A program made the position numbers and the translations under genes. This document shows, piece after piece, positions 1-12,684 of a stretch of 64,000 nucleotides of DNA. The DNA is from Anaeramoeba ignava (taxonomy: Eukaryota; Metamonada; Anaeramoebidae). The stretch covers positions 654,001-718,000 of the forward strand of contig JAPDFW010000125.1 in the NCBI GenBank assembly GCA_028826165.1, in the 5' to 3' direction. How positions within the stretch are numbered: position 1 is the stretch's first letter; every line of letters begins with the position of its first letter. The notes beneath the pieces were generated by a model. It was given only the letters and a program-made list of their open reading frames with translations, searched no databases and was not told the DNA's origin.

Positions 1-76
1 AATTTGTTTTAAAAAAAATTTTTTATTATTGATTTCCTTTTTTAAATCTTAATTAATTAATTAATTAGTTAATTAT

Positions 77-1324
77 TTATTTGATAAAATTTGGATCAAG
101 CATTGAACCAAAAAGAAGATTCTTTGCAATTTCATAACGAGCAATATTTGAAATAGTTTTTGAAATTTCTTCAACTCTTTTAGAAACAATTAATTTTCTA
201 ATTGGATAAGAATAAAAAGAATTTTCAATTGATTCAATTTCTTCTTTTTTAAAAGAATTATTTGATTTTTCTTTTTTTGATTTCATTCTATAATCAGCAT
301 GATATAAAAATTTTTGAGCTTTATTTGAAAAATTAAGTAATTCATCTAAACCGTCTCTAACAAGACTTAATGATTTTTGAACAAATTTCTCTGAGTTAAT
401 ATTCACTAAATTGTTTGGAATAAAGTTTTCTGGTGATAATGAATTTAGAAACATTTTTGTAAGTGTAGAATGAGTAATTTCAATAGGAATTTCTTGATAA
501 ATCTTTGATAAAGGCATTTTTGAATAAGAAAGTCTTTTAAAATTGAAATTATAAATTAAAATTAAAAATTAAAATTGAAATTAAAATTAAAATTATAAAT
601 GAAATTAAAATTATAAATGAAATTAAAATTCATTTTGAAATTAAAATTATAAATGAAATTAAAATTATAAATCAAATTAAAATTAAAATTAAAATTAAAA
701 TTAAAATTAAAATTAAAATTGAAATTATAAATGAAATTAAAATTAAAATTCATTTTGAAATTAAAATTAAAATTAAAATTAAAATTCATTTTGAAATTCA
801 TTTTGAAATTCATTTTGAAATTAAAATTAAAAAATTTACATTCTTTCATTAAATTTTAATGAACCTTTCATTCCCCAATATTTAACAAATTTTGGTAAAA
901 GTCTATAAGCTTTAAAAACACTTGGACCCCAAAATGAAGAAATAGGATCATAAGTAAGAAAAACAAAATTTGGATTTTGAACTTGAGAATTTAAATGATT
1001 TTCAAGAATTTCATCAGAAAAAAATGAACCAAATTGAGAAGTAGTATATAAACCAACAATATCTGAATCAAAATTTAATTGAAACAAACTTTTCTGAAAT
1101 TTTTCTAATTCTCGATTTTCAGTTTGATTTGAATTGAATTCTGAAACTTGTGCTTTAAAATTTTGAATATAAGGATGTGAATTTGTAATTTCTAATGTGT
1201 TTTTTTGTTCTAATCCAAATAAAATTCCTGATGATGATTCTTTCTTATCTAAATGACAATGTTGAATAATTTTCATAATTGTCATTGCATTAATTTTAAT
1301 AATTTCTATATTAGAATTTTCCAT
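77..1324 (-). CDS. EIF3H: Eukaryotic translation initiation factor 3 subunit H (eIF3h)
   Basis: MPN-domain, non-catalytic subunit of the eIF3 complex that acts in translation initiation in the cytosol. Two exons read on the minus strand: 1324-840 and 533-77. The intron 839-534 starts GTAAAT and ends TTAAAAG; joining it gives a continuous frame through NERILSYSKMPLSKIYQE. Exon 1 carries the MPN core (INAMTIMKIIQHC, LEITNSHPY, VFLTYDPISS, KAYRLLPKF), which lines up with human eIF3h (VLKIIKHC, LEITNCFPF, LIYDPIKT, KAYRLTPKL). Exon 2 matches the C-terminal helical part (EIPIEITHS, then MLDPNFIK at the end). There is no JAMM zinc motif, as expected for eIF3h. The predicted protein is about 313 aa, slightly shorter than the animal protein. 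The assignment is from remembered family sequence; the splice model is from the DNA. Confidence 0.88.
540..838 (-). repeat. AATTTT-hexamer satellite filling the eIF3h intron
   Basis: Nearly the whole intron is a degenerate hexamer array (AATTAA/AAATTA on the plus strand) interrupted by ATAAATGAAATT and TCATTTTGAAAT variants. It opens long Asn-Phe reading frames that are not genes. Confidence 0.85.
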
Positions 1325-1676
1325 TATTTTTAAAAGAAAAAAGAAAAATGAAAAATGAAAAATGAAAAATGAAAAAAAAAATTTTTTTAATTTAAATTTA
1401 AAAATGAATTTTAATTAAAATTGGTTTTTTGTTTGTTTTTTTGATTTATTTGATTGATTATCTAAATGAAAAAAAAATTTGATTTTGTTTTTGAAATTCT
1501 TTTTATGAGAAAAAAAAAAAGGTTTTCTTTTTAGAAAAAGAAAAAAAGAAGAAAAAAAGAAAGAAATGAAAATTGAATGGAAATCAAAACTTTAAAAGTG
1601 AACCAAATGAAACCAAAAGGAAATTAACTTGAAAAATGTAATTTAAAAGAAATGAAATTTAAATGAATTATTTTCT
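1325..1676. promoter_or_regulatory. Spacer: eIF3h upstream region / L10a 3' flank
   Basis: This 352-bp spacer holds no gene. On the eIF3h sense strand, the bases just before the start codon are repeated TTTTTCATTTTTCATT blocks followed by CTTTTAAAAATA. The same kind of T-rich, CATT-punctuated leader precedes many other genes here. The remainder is A/T-rich with no recognisable structure. Confidence 0.5.
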
Positions 1677-2898
1677 TTAATAAATTCTGAAACTTGGAGA
1701 CATTGTTGTTTTAATATGAATTGATTTAACGTTTTGCCAATTTTTCTTAAGAAGTGAAACAAAGAAATTTATTGCTGTTGTCATATTTGCTTTTAAATGA
1801 TCTGGTGTAGTTTTGATATTTCCAATTGCTGTGTGAATATTAATTGATTTTTTTAATTGAAAACTGACTGTTGAATTTAATTCTTTGATTTTTTCTTCAA
1901 TTGAATCTGTGTGTTTGATTAAAATGGGAAATTTTCCTTGTTTGTTTAAAACTGGACCAATAATACGTGTGACTCTTTTAAGTAATGTATCACTTGCAAA
2001 GAAAGCATCATATTTTTTTGCTATTCAATTTTAATTTTCAAATGAATTTAAATTTTAATTTCATTTATAATTTTAATTTTAAATTTTAATTTTAATTTTA
2101 ATTTTAATTTTAATTTTAATTTTAATTTTAATTTTAATTTTAATTTTAATTTTTAATTTTATATTTAATTTTAATTTTAATTTTAATTTTAATTTTAATT
2201 TTAATTTTAATTTTAATTTTAATTTTAATTTTAATTTTAATTTTAATTATAATTTTAATTTTAAATTTTAATTTTAATTTTAATTTTAATTTTAATTTTA
2301 ATTTTAATTTTAATTTTAATTTTAATTTTAATTTTAATTTTAATTTTAATTTTAATTTTAATTTTAATTTTAAATTTTAATTTTAATTTTAATTTTAATT
2401 TTAATTTTAATTTTAATTTTAATTTTAATTTTAATTTTAATTTTAATTTTATTTTAATTTTATTTTTAATTTTTAATTTTATTTTTAATTTTAATTTTAA
2501 TTTTAATTTTAATTTTAATTTCAAAATAAATTACACCATTTTTTAATTTCTTTATCTTTTTTCATAAATCCTTTAACACCTTCGAAATCAATATAATCTA
2601 ATTTCATTTCTTTAGCAACATCAATATGAGCAGCATCACCAATAATACATACTCTAATACTTGGTCTAATTGGATGAGGTACTTTGGTTGTTCCTGCAAA
2701 TCTTTTATCTTTTTTTGGATCGTAAAATTTCAAAGTAAATTGTAATTCAACAGTTTCAACAAAATTTCTTTTCTTTGCTTTGGCTGATTGAAGCATTGAA
2801 CTGATTGATTTTGTAAGTTTATCTGGGTTGAGTTTGCTGTTATTATTTTTAAAAGTTTTGACATTGATGTTAATTGAATTCAAATCAGCCATTGACAA
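1677..2898 (-). CDS. RPL10A: 60S ribosomal protein L10a (uL1)
   Basis: Large-subunit L1-stalk protein. Exon 1 is 2898-2535 and exon 2 is 2020-1677; the intron 2534-2021 begins GTAATT and ends GAATAG. The joined frame reads KKWSKKYDAFFASD, matching human KKLAKKYDAFLASE. Exon 1 shows FVETVELQFTLKFYDPKKDK, the uL1 hallmark. Exon 2 shows RIIGPVLNKQGKFP, then FFVSLLKKNWQNV and ends TTMSPSFRIY. The total is 235 aa, about 16 more than human because of an Asn/Lys-rich N-terminus. A second Met at codon 3 is an alternative start. Exon lengths of 364 and 344 nt sum to a multiple of three, which supports the splice model. Confidence 0.95.
2026..2522. repeat. (TTTTAA)n satellite inside the L10a intron
   Basis: About 500 bp of almost perfect AATTTT hexamers with single-base slips. 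The six-base period leaves several frames open, which explains a long Lys-Leu/Lys-Ile open frame here that is not a gene. Confidence 0.92.
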
Positions 2899-2934
2899 TT
2901 ATTATTTGACAATTATTATTATTTGACAATTATT

Positions 2935-3350
2935 ATATATTTTATTTATAATTTTATTTATAATTTTATTTATAATTTTATTTATAATTTAATTTATAAT
3001 TTTATTTGGAATTTAATTTATAATTATATTTATAATTTTATTTATAATTTTATTTATAATTTTATTTATAATTTTATTTAATTTTATTTATAATTTAATT
3101 TATAATTTAATTTATAATTTAATTTATAATTTAATTTATAATTTAATTTATAATTTAATTTATATTTTTAATTTATAATTTAATTTATAATTTTATTTAT
3201 AATTTAATTTATAATTTTATTTATAATTTTATTTATAATTTAATTTATAATTTAATTTATAATTTTATTTATAATTTAATTTATAATTTAATTTATAATT
3301 TTATTTATAATTTAATTTATAATTTTATTTATAATTTAATTTATAATTTT
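2935..3350. repeat. 12-bp tandem repeat (ATAATTTTATTT family)
   Basis: About 35 imperfect copies of a dodecamer, TTTATAATTTTA alternating with TTTATAATTTAA, fill the spacer between the divergent L10a and HEN1 genes. The unit differs from the hexamers in the neighbouring introns. 3351-3639 is a T/A-rich stretch with poly-A and poly-T runs leading to the HEN1 start, with no gene seen. Confidence 0.85.
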
Positions 3351-3639
3351 AATTTTGTGTGTGTTTTCAAATTGGTTTTATTTGGAATTAAATTTATTTT
3401 GAAAAAATTTTTTTTTTGATTTAACATACGACATTTCTTTTTCTTTTTATTATTATTTTTTTTGTGTAAATTTTTTTATAAAGAAAATGAAAAAAATGAA
3501 AAAAAAAACAAAAAGAAAAAAAATTTTTTTTTTAATTTTTTTTTAAAAGGAGAAAAAATAAAAATAAAAAATAAAAAGGAGAAAATTTCTTTTTTCATTT
3601 TTTTTCATTTATTTTATTATTTTATTAAAAAAAAAAGAA

Positions 3640-6383
3640 ATGGATTTTCCAGTTTTATTTAAATCTGAAGAAGATTTAAACGGAAAAATTGAAAATTTTC
3701 AAACATTTATATCATTTTCACAATTTATTAAAAATAAAGAAGAAAATCAAGAAGAAAATCAAGAAGAAAAAAAAATTTTATTTTATCCATCAATGGCTCA
3801 ACAAAGACTCTCATTTGTTTTAAATATTTTGAATAGATTTGATTATGAAGATATTTTAGATATTGGATGTGGTTCAGGTTATCTTATTCAGTTTCTGTCT
3901 CAACACTATCTTAAATCTTCTAGAATTTATGGAATTGATAAAAATTTAAATTCACTTCGTCAAGCTAATAATCTTTTAAAATTAAATATTCCTTGGAAAT
4001 TTAATCAAACTTATTTTAAAAATTTATTTGATTCAGACAAAAATGAAATTCCTAAAAAAATTGTTTTGCAATTATTTCTTGGTTCTTTATTTAATATTTC
4101 AAGAAAATTCGCAAATAAAATTCATTTTGATGTTGTAACTTGTATTGAAGTGTAATTTATTTTAAAATTAAAATTAAAATTCATTTATAAAATTCAAATT
4201 AAAATCAAAATTAAAATTCATTTATTCATATTAAAATTAAAATTAAAAATTAAAATTATAATTAAAATTAAAATTAAATTAAAATTAAAAATTAAAATTA
4301 AAAATTAAAATTAAAATTAAAAAGAAAATTTTTAAAATTAAAATTAAAATTATTTGTTTTAAAATTAAAAATAAATTTAAAATTAAAAATAATTAAAATT
4401 AAAATTCATTTATAAAATTAAAATTAAAATTAAAATCAAAAAATTAAAAATTAAAATTAAAATTAAAATTAAAATTAAAATTAAAATTAAAAATTAAAAT
4501 TAAAATTAAAATTAAAATTAAAATTAAAATTAAAATTAAAATTATTTTATAAAATTCAAAATTAAAATTAAAATTAAAATTAAAATTAAAATTAAAATTA
4601 AAATCAAATTCAAATTAAAAATTAAATTAAAATTAAAAATTAAAATTAAATTAAAATTAAATTAAAAATTAAAATTAAAATTCATTTATAAAATTCATTT
4701 ATAAAATTAAAATTGTTTATAAAATTAAAATTAAAATTAAAATTAAAATTAAAATTAAAATTAAAATTAAAATCAAAATCAAAATCAAAATTAAAATCAA
4801 AATAAAAATTAAAATTAAAATTAAAATTAAAATTAAAATTAAAATTAAAATTAAAATTAAAATTAAAATTAAAATTAAAATTAAAATTAAAATTAAAATT
4901 AAAATTAAAATTAAAATTAAAATTCATTTATAAAATTAAAATTAAAATTCATTTTAAAATTAAAATTAAAATTAAAATTAAAATTAAAATTCATTTATAA
5001 AATTAAAATTAAAATTCATTTATAAAATTATTCATAAATAATATAGAATAGAACATGTTCATGAAATCAGAAGTTGAAGATTTTTCATTTAAAATATTTT
5101 CTATTTTAAGACCGAAATTAATATTGATAACAACACCTAATACAGAATACAACGAAATAATACACAATCACACAATAGAAAACATTGAATTTAATCCCAA
5201 TAAATTAAGAGACTTAGATCATAAATTTGAATGGAATAGAAAACAATTTTATGAATGGGCAAAAAAAACATCCAAAATTTATGGATATACCTTTCAATTT
5301 GGGGAATTTGGAAGAATTATTGATGATACAGAACCTCATCAAAAAGGAATGTGTACTCAATTTTGTATTTTCCAATTGAATGAAAAATTACCAAAATTTA
5401 AAGAATTAAATCATTTCTCAGAATTCTCTTCATTTCCAAAAAAAGAGATTGAATTATTTTCAGAAATAATTTATTCACCAAAAGTTATCATTGAAAAAAG
5501 AACTCAAGAAGAAATCGTTATCGATGAAATTAAATATTTTTATCGAAATCTTCTTTTAATATCTGGGCTAGGATATTTTAGTGATGATAACGAAGATTAT
5601 TATGAAAATAATAATGAAAATAATAATGAAAATAATAATGAAAATAATAATGAAAATAATAATGAAAATAATAATGAAAATAATAATGAAAATGATGAAA
5701 ATAATAATGAAAATATTAATGAAAATAATAATGAAAATAATAATGAAAATAATAATAGTACTTTTCAACATTTTCAAGAATATTTGAATTCTGATTGGAA
5801 TACTAATAATGATGAATTTGATTGGGGTGAATCTGAGTCTCAACAAATTGATTATTGGAATTCTCCTCAAGAAAATCAAAAAGAAAATCAAAATGAAAAT
5901 GAAAATGAAAATCAAAATGAAAATCAAAATGAAAATCAAATTGAAAATCAAAATGAAAATCAAATTGAAAATCAAAATGAAAATCAAAATCAAAATCAAA
6001 ATCAAAATCAAAATCAAAATCAAATTGAAAATCAAAATCAAATTGAAAATCAAAATGAAAATGAAAATCAAAATGAAAATCAAATTGAAAATCAAAATGA
6101 AAATCAAATTGAAAATCAAATTGAAAATCAAATTGAAAATGAAAATCAAAATGAAAATCAAAATCAAAATGAAACTCGTAAAAATTATCAAATTCTTGAT
6201 GATAATCGTGTTGTTTTTCCTTTATCAATATTTTTTTCTTTCCATAAAATTTCCAAAATTTGTAATAATGATGAAAAATATCTTGAACAAATTATTAATG
6301 AATCTTCAATATTCACAACAATTAAAATGAATGAATTAAATCAAATAGGGATTGTTCCAAAAAAAGGAACATCTCTTTTGTAA
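3640..6383 (+). CDS. HEN1: HEN1-type small RNA 2'-O-methyltransferase, frame problem at the exon junction
   Basis: Methylates the 3'-terminal 2'-OH of small RNAs using SAM. Exon 1 (3640-4151) has the SAM motif DIGCGSG (residues 74-80) and ends VVTCIEV. Exon 2 from 5047 would continue IEHVHE, giving the E-x-x-E-H metal site (human CIELIEH), but that frame hits TGA after a few codons. The family frame (FSILRPKLILITTPNTE, DLDHKFEWNR, GMCTQFCIF) is reached only if one base in GAAATC (5063-5068) is skipped; alignment to human HENMT1 then has no gap. The alternative pair, donor 4150 and acceptor before 5052, keeps the frame but reads CIENMFMKSEVED and loses E-H. The C-terminal half carries NNNE repeats (5605-5757) and NQNE repeats (5870-6175). 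Either a base error, a pseudogene, or non-standard decoding is possible. Confidence 0.82.
4156..5040. repeat. AAAATT hexamer satellite in the HEN1 intron
   Basis: About 880 bp of AATTAA/AAATTA hexamers with recurring ATTCATTTATAAAATT inserts make up the intron that splits the HEN1 catalytic motif. No other element is visible. Confidence 0.9.
5605..6175 (+). repeat. In-frame Asn/Glu/Gln coding repeats in HEN1
   Basis: Two coding microsatellites: a 12-bp GAAAATAATAAT unit (NNNE) at 5605-5757 and a 6-bp CAAAATGAAAAT/ATTGAA family (NQNE, NQIE) at 5870-6175. A short non-repeat segment with DWNTNNDEFDWGE lies between them. They insert a disordered linker between the methyltransferase domain and the C-terminal segment. 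Confidence 0.9.
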
Positions 6384-6444
6384 ATCAAAGAATAAACTCT
6401 CCAAACAAGAAAATAATTATTTTATTTAATTTTTCCAAAAAAAT

Positions 6445-7596
6445 TCAAAAAACTTTCACATGAATCATTGAAGGTCCACTTTCTTGATATTCTTCCCAAG
6501 TATAACATTTATCAAAAAATGTTTGTGATCTTGCATACATGGAAGCTCCTTTCCAAACTAAATTTTCCCGATTTTCAAGAGCAAAAACTTGTGCATCAGG
6601 AAAAAAACAACGAATTTCTTTTTCAATTCGATTTTCCAAAAAAGGAAATAAACTTGAACCTCCTGCAAGAATAATATTATGATAAAAATCATCTCGAATA
6701 TCAATATCACATCTTTCGATTGATTTTAAAATCAAGGAAGAAATTCCAGGCGAATTTCTGTTTATAATTGATGGATTAAATAAAATTTCTGGAACTAAAA
6801 ATCTTTCTTTTCCAATTTTGAAATTTTTATCATTTGAAATTTCCAAAGTTTTCTCAAAATTTTCTGGATTTTTTTCGAAATTTTTTGTTTCTTCATTCAA
6901 ATCCAAAGCAACATAACAAAATTCTTCTTTAATTTTCTGCAATAATTGATATTCAAAAGAAATTTTTGATTGAAACGATGAATATTGATTTTGAAAGATC
7001 AAATTTCCTAAATATTTTGTCAAATCATCACCTCCAATATTTAGAATTTGGGTTGCATGAGGAAGACAATAAGTATCATAAACAGGAGTTAAATAACAAG
7101 ATTTTCCAATTTCAATAATAAAAGCAGTTGGTTTTTTAATTGAATACAAACAAGCTTGAGCAGTGATTAAATAATAGAATCCTCTTAAATTATAAGTTTC
7201 AAATATGATTTGTACAACTTTTTCTCTGTTCGCTTTTGGAGTTAGTGGTGATTCTGTTATTAATCCAAGACTTTCTTCAGTGACTATTTTCAATTCATCG
7301 AATAAAATATGATTCCAAATTTTTTCCATATTTTCCCAATTTTTTATCTTTCCATTTTCAAATGTTTCAGTTAATTCAATAAACGAAGATAATGAATAAC
7401 ATTCATTTCCAATGATATTTTTTTGCTTTTTACTTTTTAATCCTTTATGGTTCATTTTTCCAATAATATTTGGCATTTCAAATCGAGGAATTGTTTCTCC
7501 TGCAAATCCTGCTTTTAAAGAATAAGAACCATTATCAATAACAAAAATCGAAGGGATTTCATCTCCAAAATAATTTTTTAAATCAATTGGTTCCAT
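6445..7596 (-). CDS. Divergent actin-related protein
   Basis: Actin-fold protein of 383 aa, close to the length of actin. The start is set at MEPIDLKNYF (7596); codons further upstream translate the A/T leader into hydrophobic nonsense. Recognisable actin landmarks are DNGSYSLKAGFAGE (phosphate loop 1), LTPKANREKVVQIIFET (actin LNPKANREKMTQIMFET), LPHATQILNIGGDDLTKYL (actin LPHAILRLDLAGRDLTDYL), ILAGGSSLFPF, WKGASMYA and C-terminal GPSMIHVKVF. Phosphate loop 2 is degraded: actin DSGDGVTH is replaced by IEIGKSCY, so ATP hydrolysis may be altered. It does not clearly match one ARP class, so I leave it as an orphan ARP. It is divergently arranged with PTEN, with 99 bp between start codons. Confidence 0.85.
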   Translation of the reverse strand: MEPIDLKNYFGDEIPSIFVIDNGSYSLKAGFAGETIPRFEMPNIIGKMNHKGLKSKKQKNIIGNECYSLSSFIELTETFENGKIKNWENMEKIWNHILFDELKIVTEESLGLITESPLTPKANREKVVQIIFETYNLRGFYYLITAQACLYSIKKPTAFIIEIGKSCYLTPVYDTYCLPHATQILNIGGDDLTKYLGNLIFQNQYSSFQSKISFEYQLLQKIKEEFCYVALDLNEETKNFEKNPENFEKTLEISNDKNFKIGKERFLVPEILFNPSIINRNSPGISSLILKSIERCDIDIRDDFYHNIILAGGSSLFPFLENRIEKEIRCFFPDAQVFALENRENLVWKGASMYARSQTFFDKCYTWEEYQESGPSMIHVKVF

Positions 7597-10435
<2,839 letters not shown>

Positions 10436-10658
10436 TTTAATTAACAAAAAAATTTTCATTTTTTTTGAATGTATTTTAAAAAAAATTTGAATTTGATTTT
10501 GATTTTTTTATTAAAAAAGAAAAAAGAAAAAAATTTTAGAAAGAACTTTTTTGATTGATTTTGATTGATTTTTTGATTGATACAAAAAAGAAAAAGAAAA
10601 AGAAAAAGAAAAAGAAAAAGAAAAAAATTTGAAAATGAATATTTTTTTGGAAATTTGT

Positions 10659-12472
10659 TTAAATCAAAGAACAAAGTTTCTTTTTCTTTGGTTTCTCAAC
10701 TTTTTCTGTATCATCTTGATTTAACTTTTTTTTCCATTTCCGAATTTCACGAACAAGTTCTTCAAAACATTGAGGAACATTCATTCCAGTTTTTGCAGAA
10801 CTAAAAAAAAATATCAAAAAAATTTATAAATTTAGATTATTTTTGATTAGATTATTTTTAATTGAATTATTTTTTAAATTTGAATTATTTTTGATTGGAT
10901 TATTTTTGATTAAATTATTTTTGATTAAATTATTTTTTAAATTTGGATTATTTTTGATTGGATTATTTTTGATTAAATTATTTTATAAATTTGGATTATT
11001 TTTGATTAAATTATTTTTGATTAAATTATTTTTGATTAGATTATTTTATAAATTTGAATTATTTTTGATTGGATTATTTTTGATTAAATTTGAATTATTT
11101 TTGATTGAATTATTTTTGATTAAATTATTTTTGATTAAATTTAGATTATTTTTGATTAAATTATTTTTGATTAAATTATTTTTGATTAAATTATTTTTGA
11201 TTAAATTATTTTATAAATTTAGATTATTTTTGATTAAATTATTTTTGATTAAATTATTTTTTACGTTTCCATAAATTTTGATTTAAAAGATGAAGAGAGT
11301 TCTTGACCTTGTTGATATGTTATTCGTCTTTCATTTTCTAAATCTAAAAATTTAATAAATAAATAAATAAATAATTTAAAAAAGAATTTTGATTGGTTTT
11401 TTTTTTCTTAAAAAAATACCTGCTTTATTTCCAACAGTAATAACAGGAGTATAACAATATTCTTTTATTCTTTGAAGTGTTTGATGAAAATTTTTTGCTT
11501 CAACAAAACTTGGGTCTGAAGTTACACTATAAACGATAATAAAACCTTCTCCAGTTTGAAAATACTAATAATTTTATTTAAATTCAAAAAAGTAAAAATT
11601 TTTTTGATTTGTTTTTGTATTTATTTAAAAAAAAAATAATTTAATTCATACTTTATCACGAATTGAACGGTATTCATCTTGACCTGCAGTATCTAAAACT
11701 TCTAATAATGTTGGTTCTTGGTCTATAATAACCATTTTTCTATAACTTTCCTCTAAAAATTTATAAATTTATAATTAAAATTAAAATTAAATTTATAATT
11801 AAAATTGATATTAAATTTATAATTAAAATTGATATTGAATTTAAAATTTAAAATTGATATTAAATTTATAATTAAAATTGGTATTAAATTTATAATTAAA
11901 ATTGGTTTTAAATTTATAATTAAAATTGATATTAAATTTATAATTTAAATTGATATTAAATTTATAATTTAAAATTGATATTAAATTTATAATTAAAATT
12001 GATATTAAATTTATAATTTAAATTGATATTAAATTTATAATTTAAATATAATTAAAAATTGATATTAAATTTATAATTAAAATTGATATTAAATTTATAA
12101 TTAAAATTGATATTAAATTTATAATTAAAATTGGTATTAAATTTATAATTTAAAATTGATATTAAATTTAAAATTTAAAATTGGTTTTTCTCATAAAAAA
12201 AATTTTTTTACCAATTGTTGGATCATAATCTTCAACAAATTTACTTTGAAGATATCTTAAAGTTAAACAAGATTTCCCAACTGATTTTTTCAATAAATTA
12301 AAATAAAATAAAATGATCAATTTAAGTTTTATCAAATCAATTAAAAAAAATTTTTTTTAATTAGGATCAAATTGGTTTATTTTGAATTATTATTTATTAT
12401 TTTGTTTTAAAATGTTTTAAAATTACCAGATCCTGAACCAACAACAACAATTTTGCAAGATTCTTCTGACAT
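10659..12472 (-). CDS. Ras-family small GTPase with CaaX box
   Basis: Membrane-anchored GTP switch of 193 aa in six exons: 12472-12427, 12280-12212, 11752-11652, 11564-11420, 11343-11265, 10800-10659, all with GT-AG junctions in phase. Motifs: G1 GSGSVGKS (12-19), effector loop [15 protein letters not shown]3 DTAGQDEY (59-66) with the catalytic Gln, G4 NKAD (118-121), G5 ETSAKTG. The tail is KKKKLCSLI: polylysine plus CaaX CSLI, which by the usual rule favours geranylgeranylation. The Ser after the Gly12-equivalent resembles Rheb rather than H-Ras (Rap and Ral keep Gly there), while the effector loop is Ras/Rap-like. The gene converges with PTEN, leaving 223 bp between their stops. Confidence 0.93.
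10803..11262. repeat. 15-bp satellite in Ras intron 5
   Basis: Tandem TTATTTTTGATTAAA units with TTTTAAATTTGGA and TATAAATTTGGA variants fill the intron between the ETSAK-encoding exons. The long Leu/Ile/Phe-rich open frame here is a by-product of the repeat. Confidence 0.88.
11760..12185. repeat. 23-bp satellite in Ras intron 2
   Basis: Units of AATTGATATTAAATTTATAA, with a GATATT/GGTATT alternation, are repeated about 17 times in the intron upstream of the exon starting EESYRK. The unit is unrelated to the one in intron 5 of the same gene. Confidence 0.85.
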
Positions 12473-12684
12473 TTAAATAATAAAAAAAAGAGAAAATAAA
12501 AAATGCGAAAAAAAAAATATAAAATGGGAAAACTAATCAAAAAAGAAACAAAGAAACAAAGAAAAACAAAAAGAAAAAGAAAAAGAAAAAGAAAATGAAA
12601 GAAAATGAAAAATGTTTTTTTGGAAAAGTTTTTGAAAAATTTTTTTTTTTGAAATTAAAAGAAAAAAAAGAGAAAAAAAAACTT

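Noticed and set aside
562-849. Asn-Phe open frame in the eIF3h intron
   Set aside because: Translation of the AAAATT hexamer; it lies inside a well-supported intron.
2261-2524. Lys-Leu/Lys-Ile open frame
   Set aside because: Pure hexamer repeat inside the L10a intron.
3462-3662. 66-aa Lys/Phe-rich open frame before HEN1
   Set aside because: Poly-A/poly-T leader translation that runs into the HEN1 start in another frame.
5057-5070. 14-nt GT...AG micro-intron as a fix for the HEN1 frame
   Set aside because: Removing it does not lead into the required frame, and the size is implausibly small.
5568-6330. Several antisense and shifted Ile/Leu, Lys/Met and His/Phe/Asp frames over HEN1
   Set aside because: Shadows of the coding repeats NNNE and NQNE.
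10843-11274. 143-aa Leu/Ile/Phe-rich frame resembling a membrane protein
   Set aside because: Satellite translation inside Ras intron 5; hydrophobicity comes from T-rich repeats.
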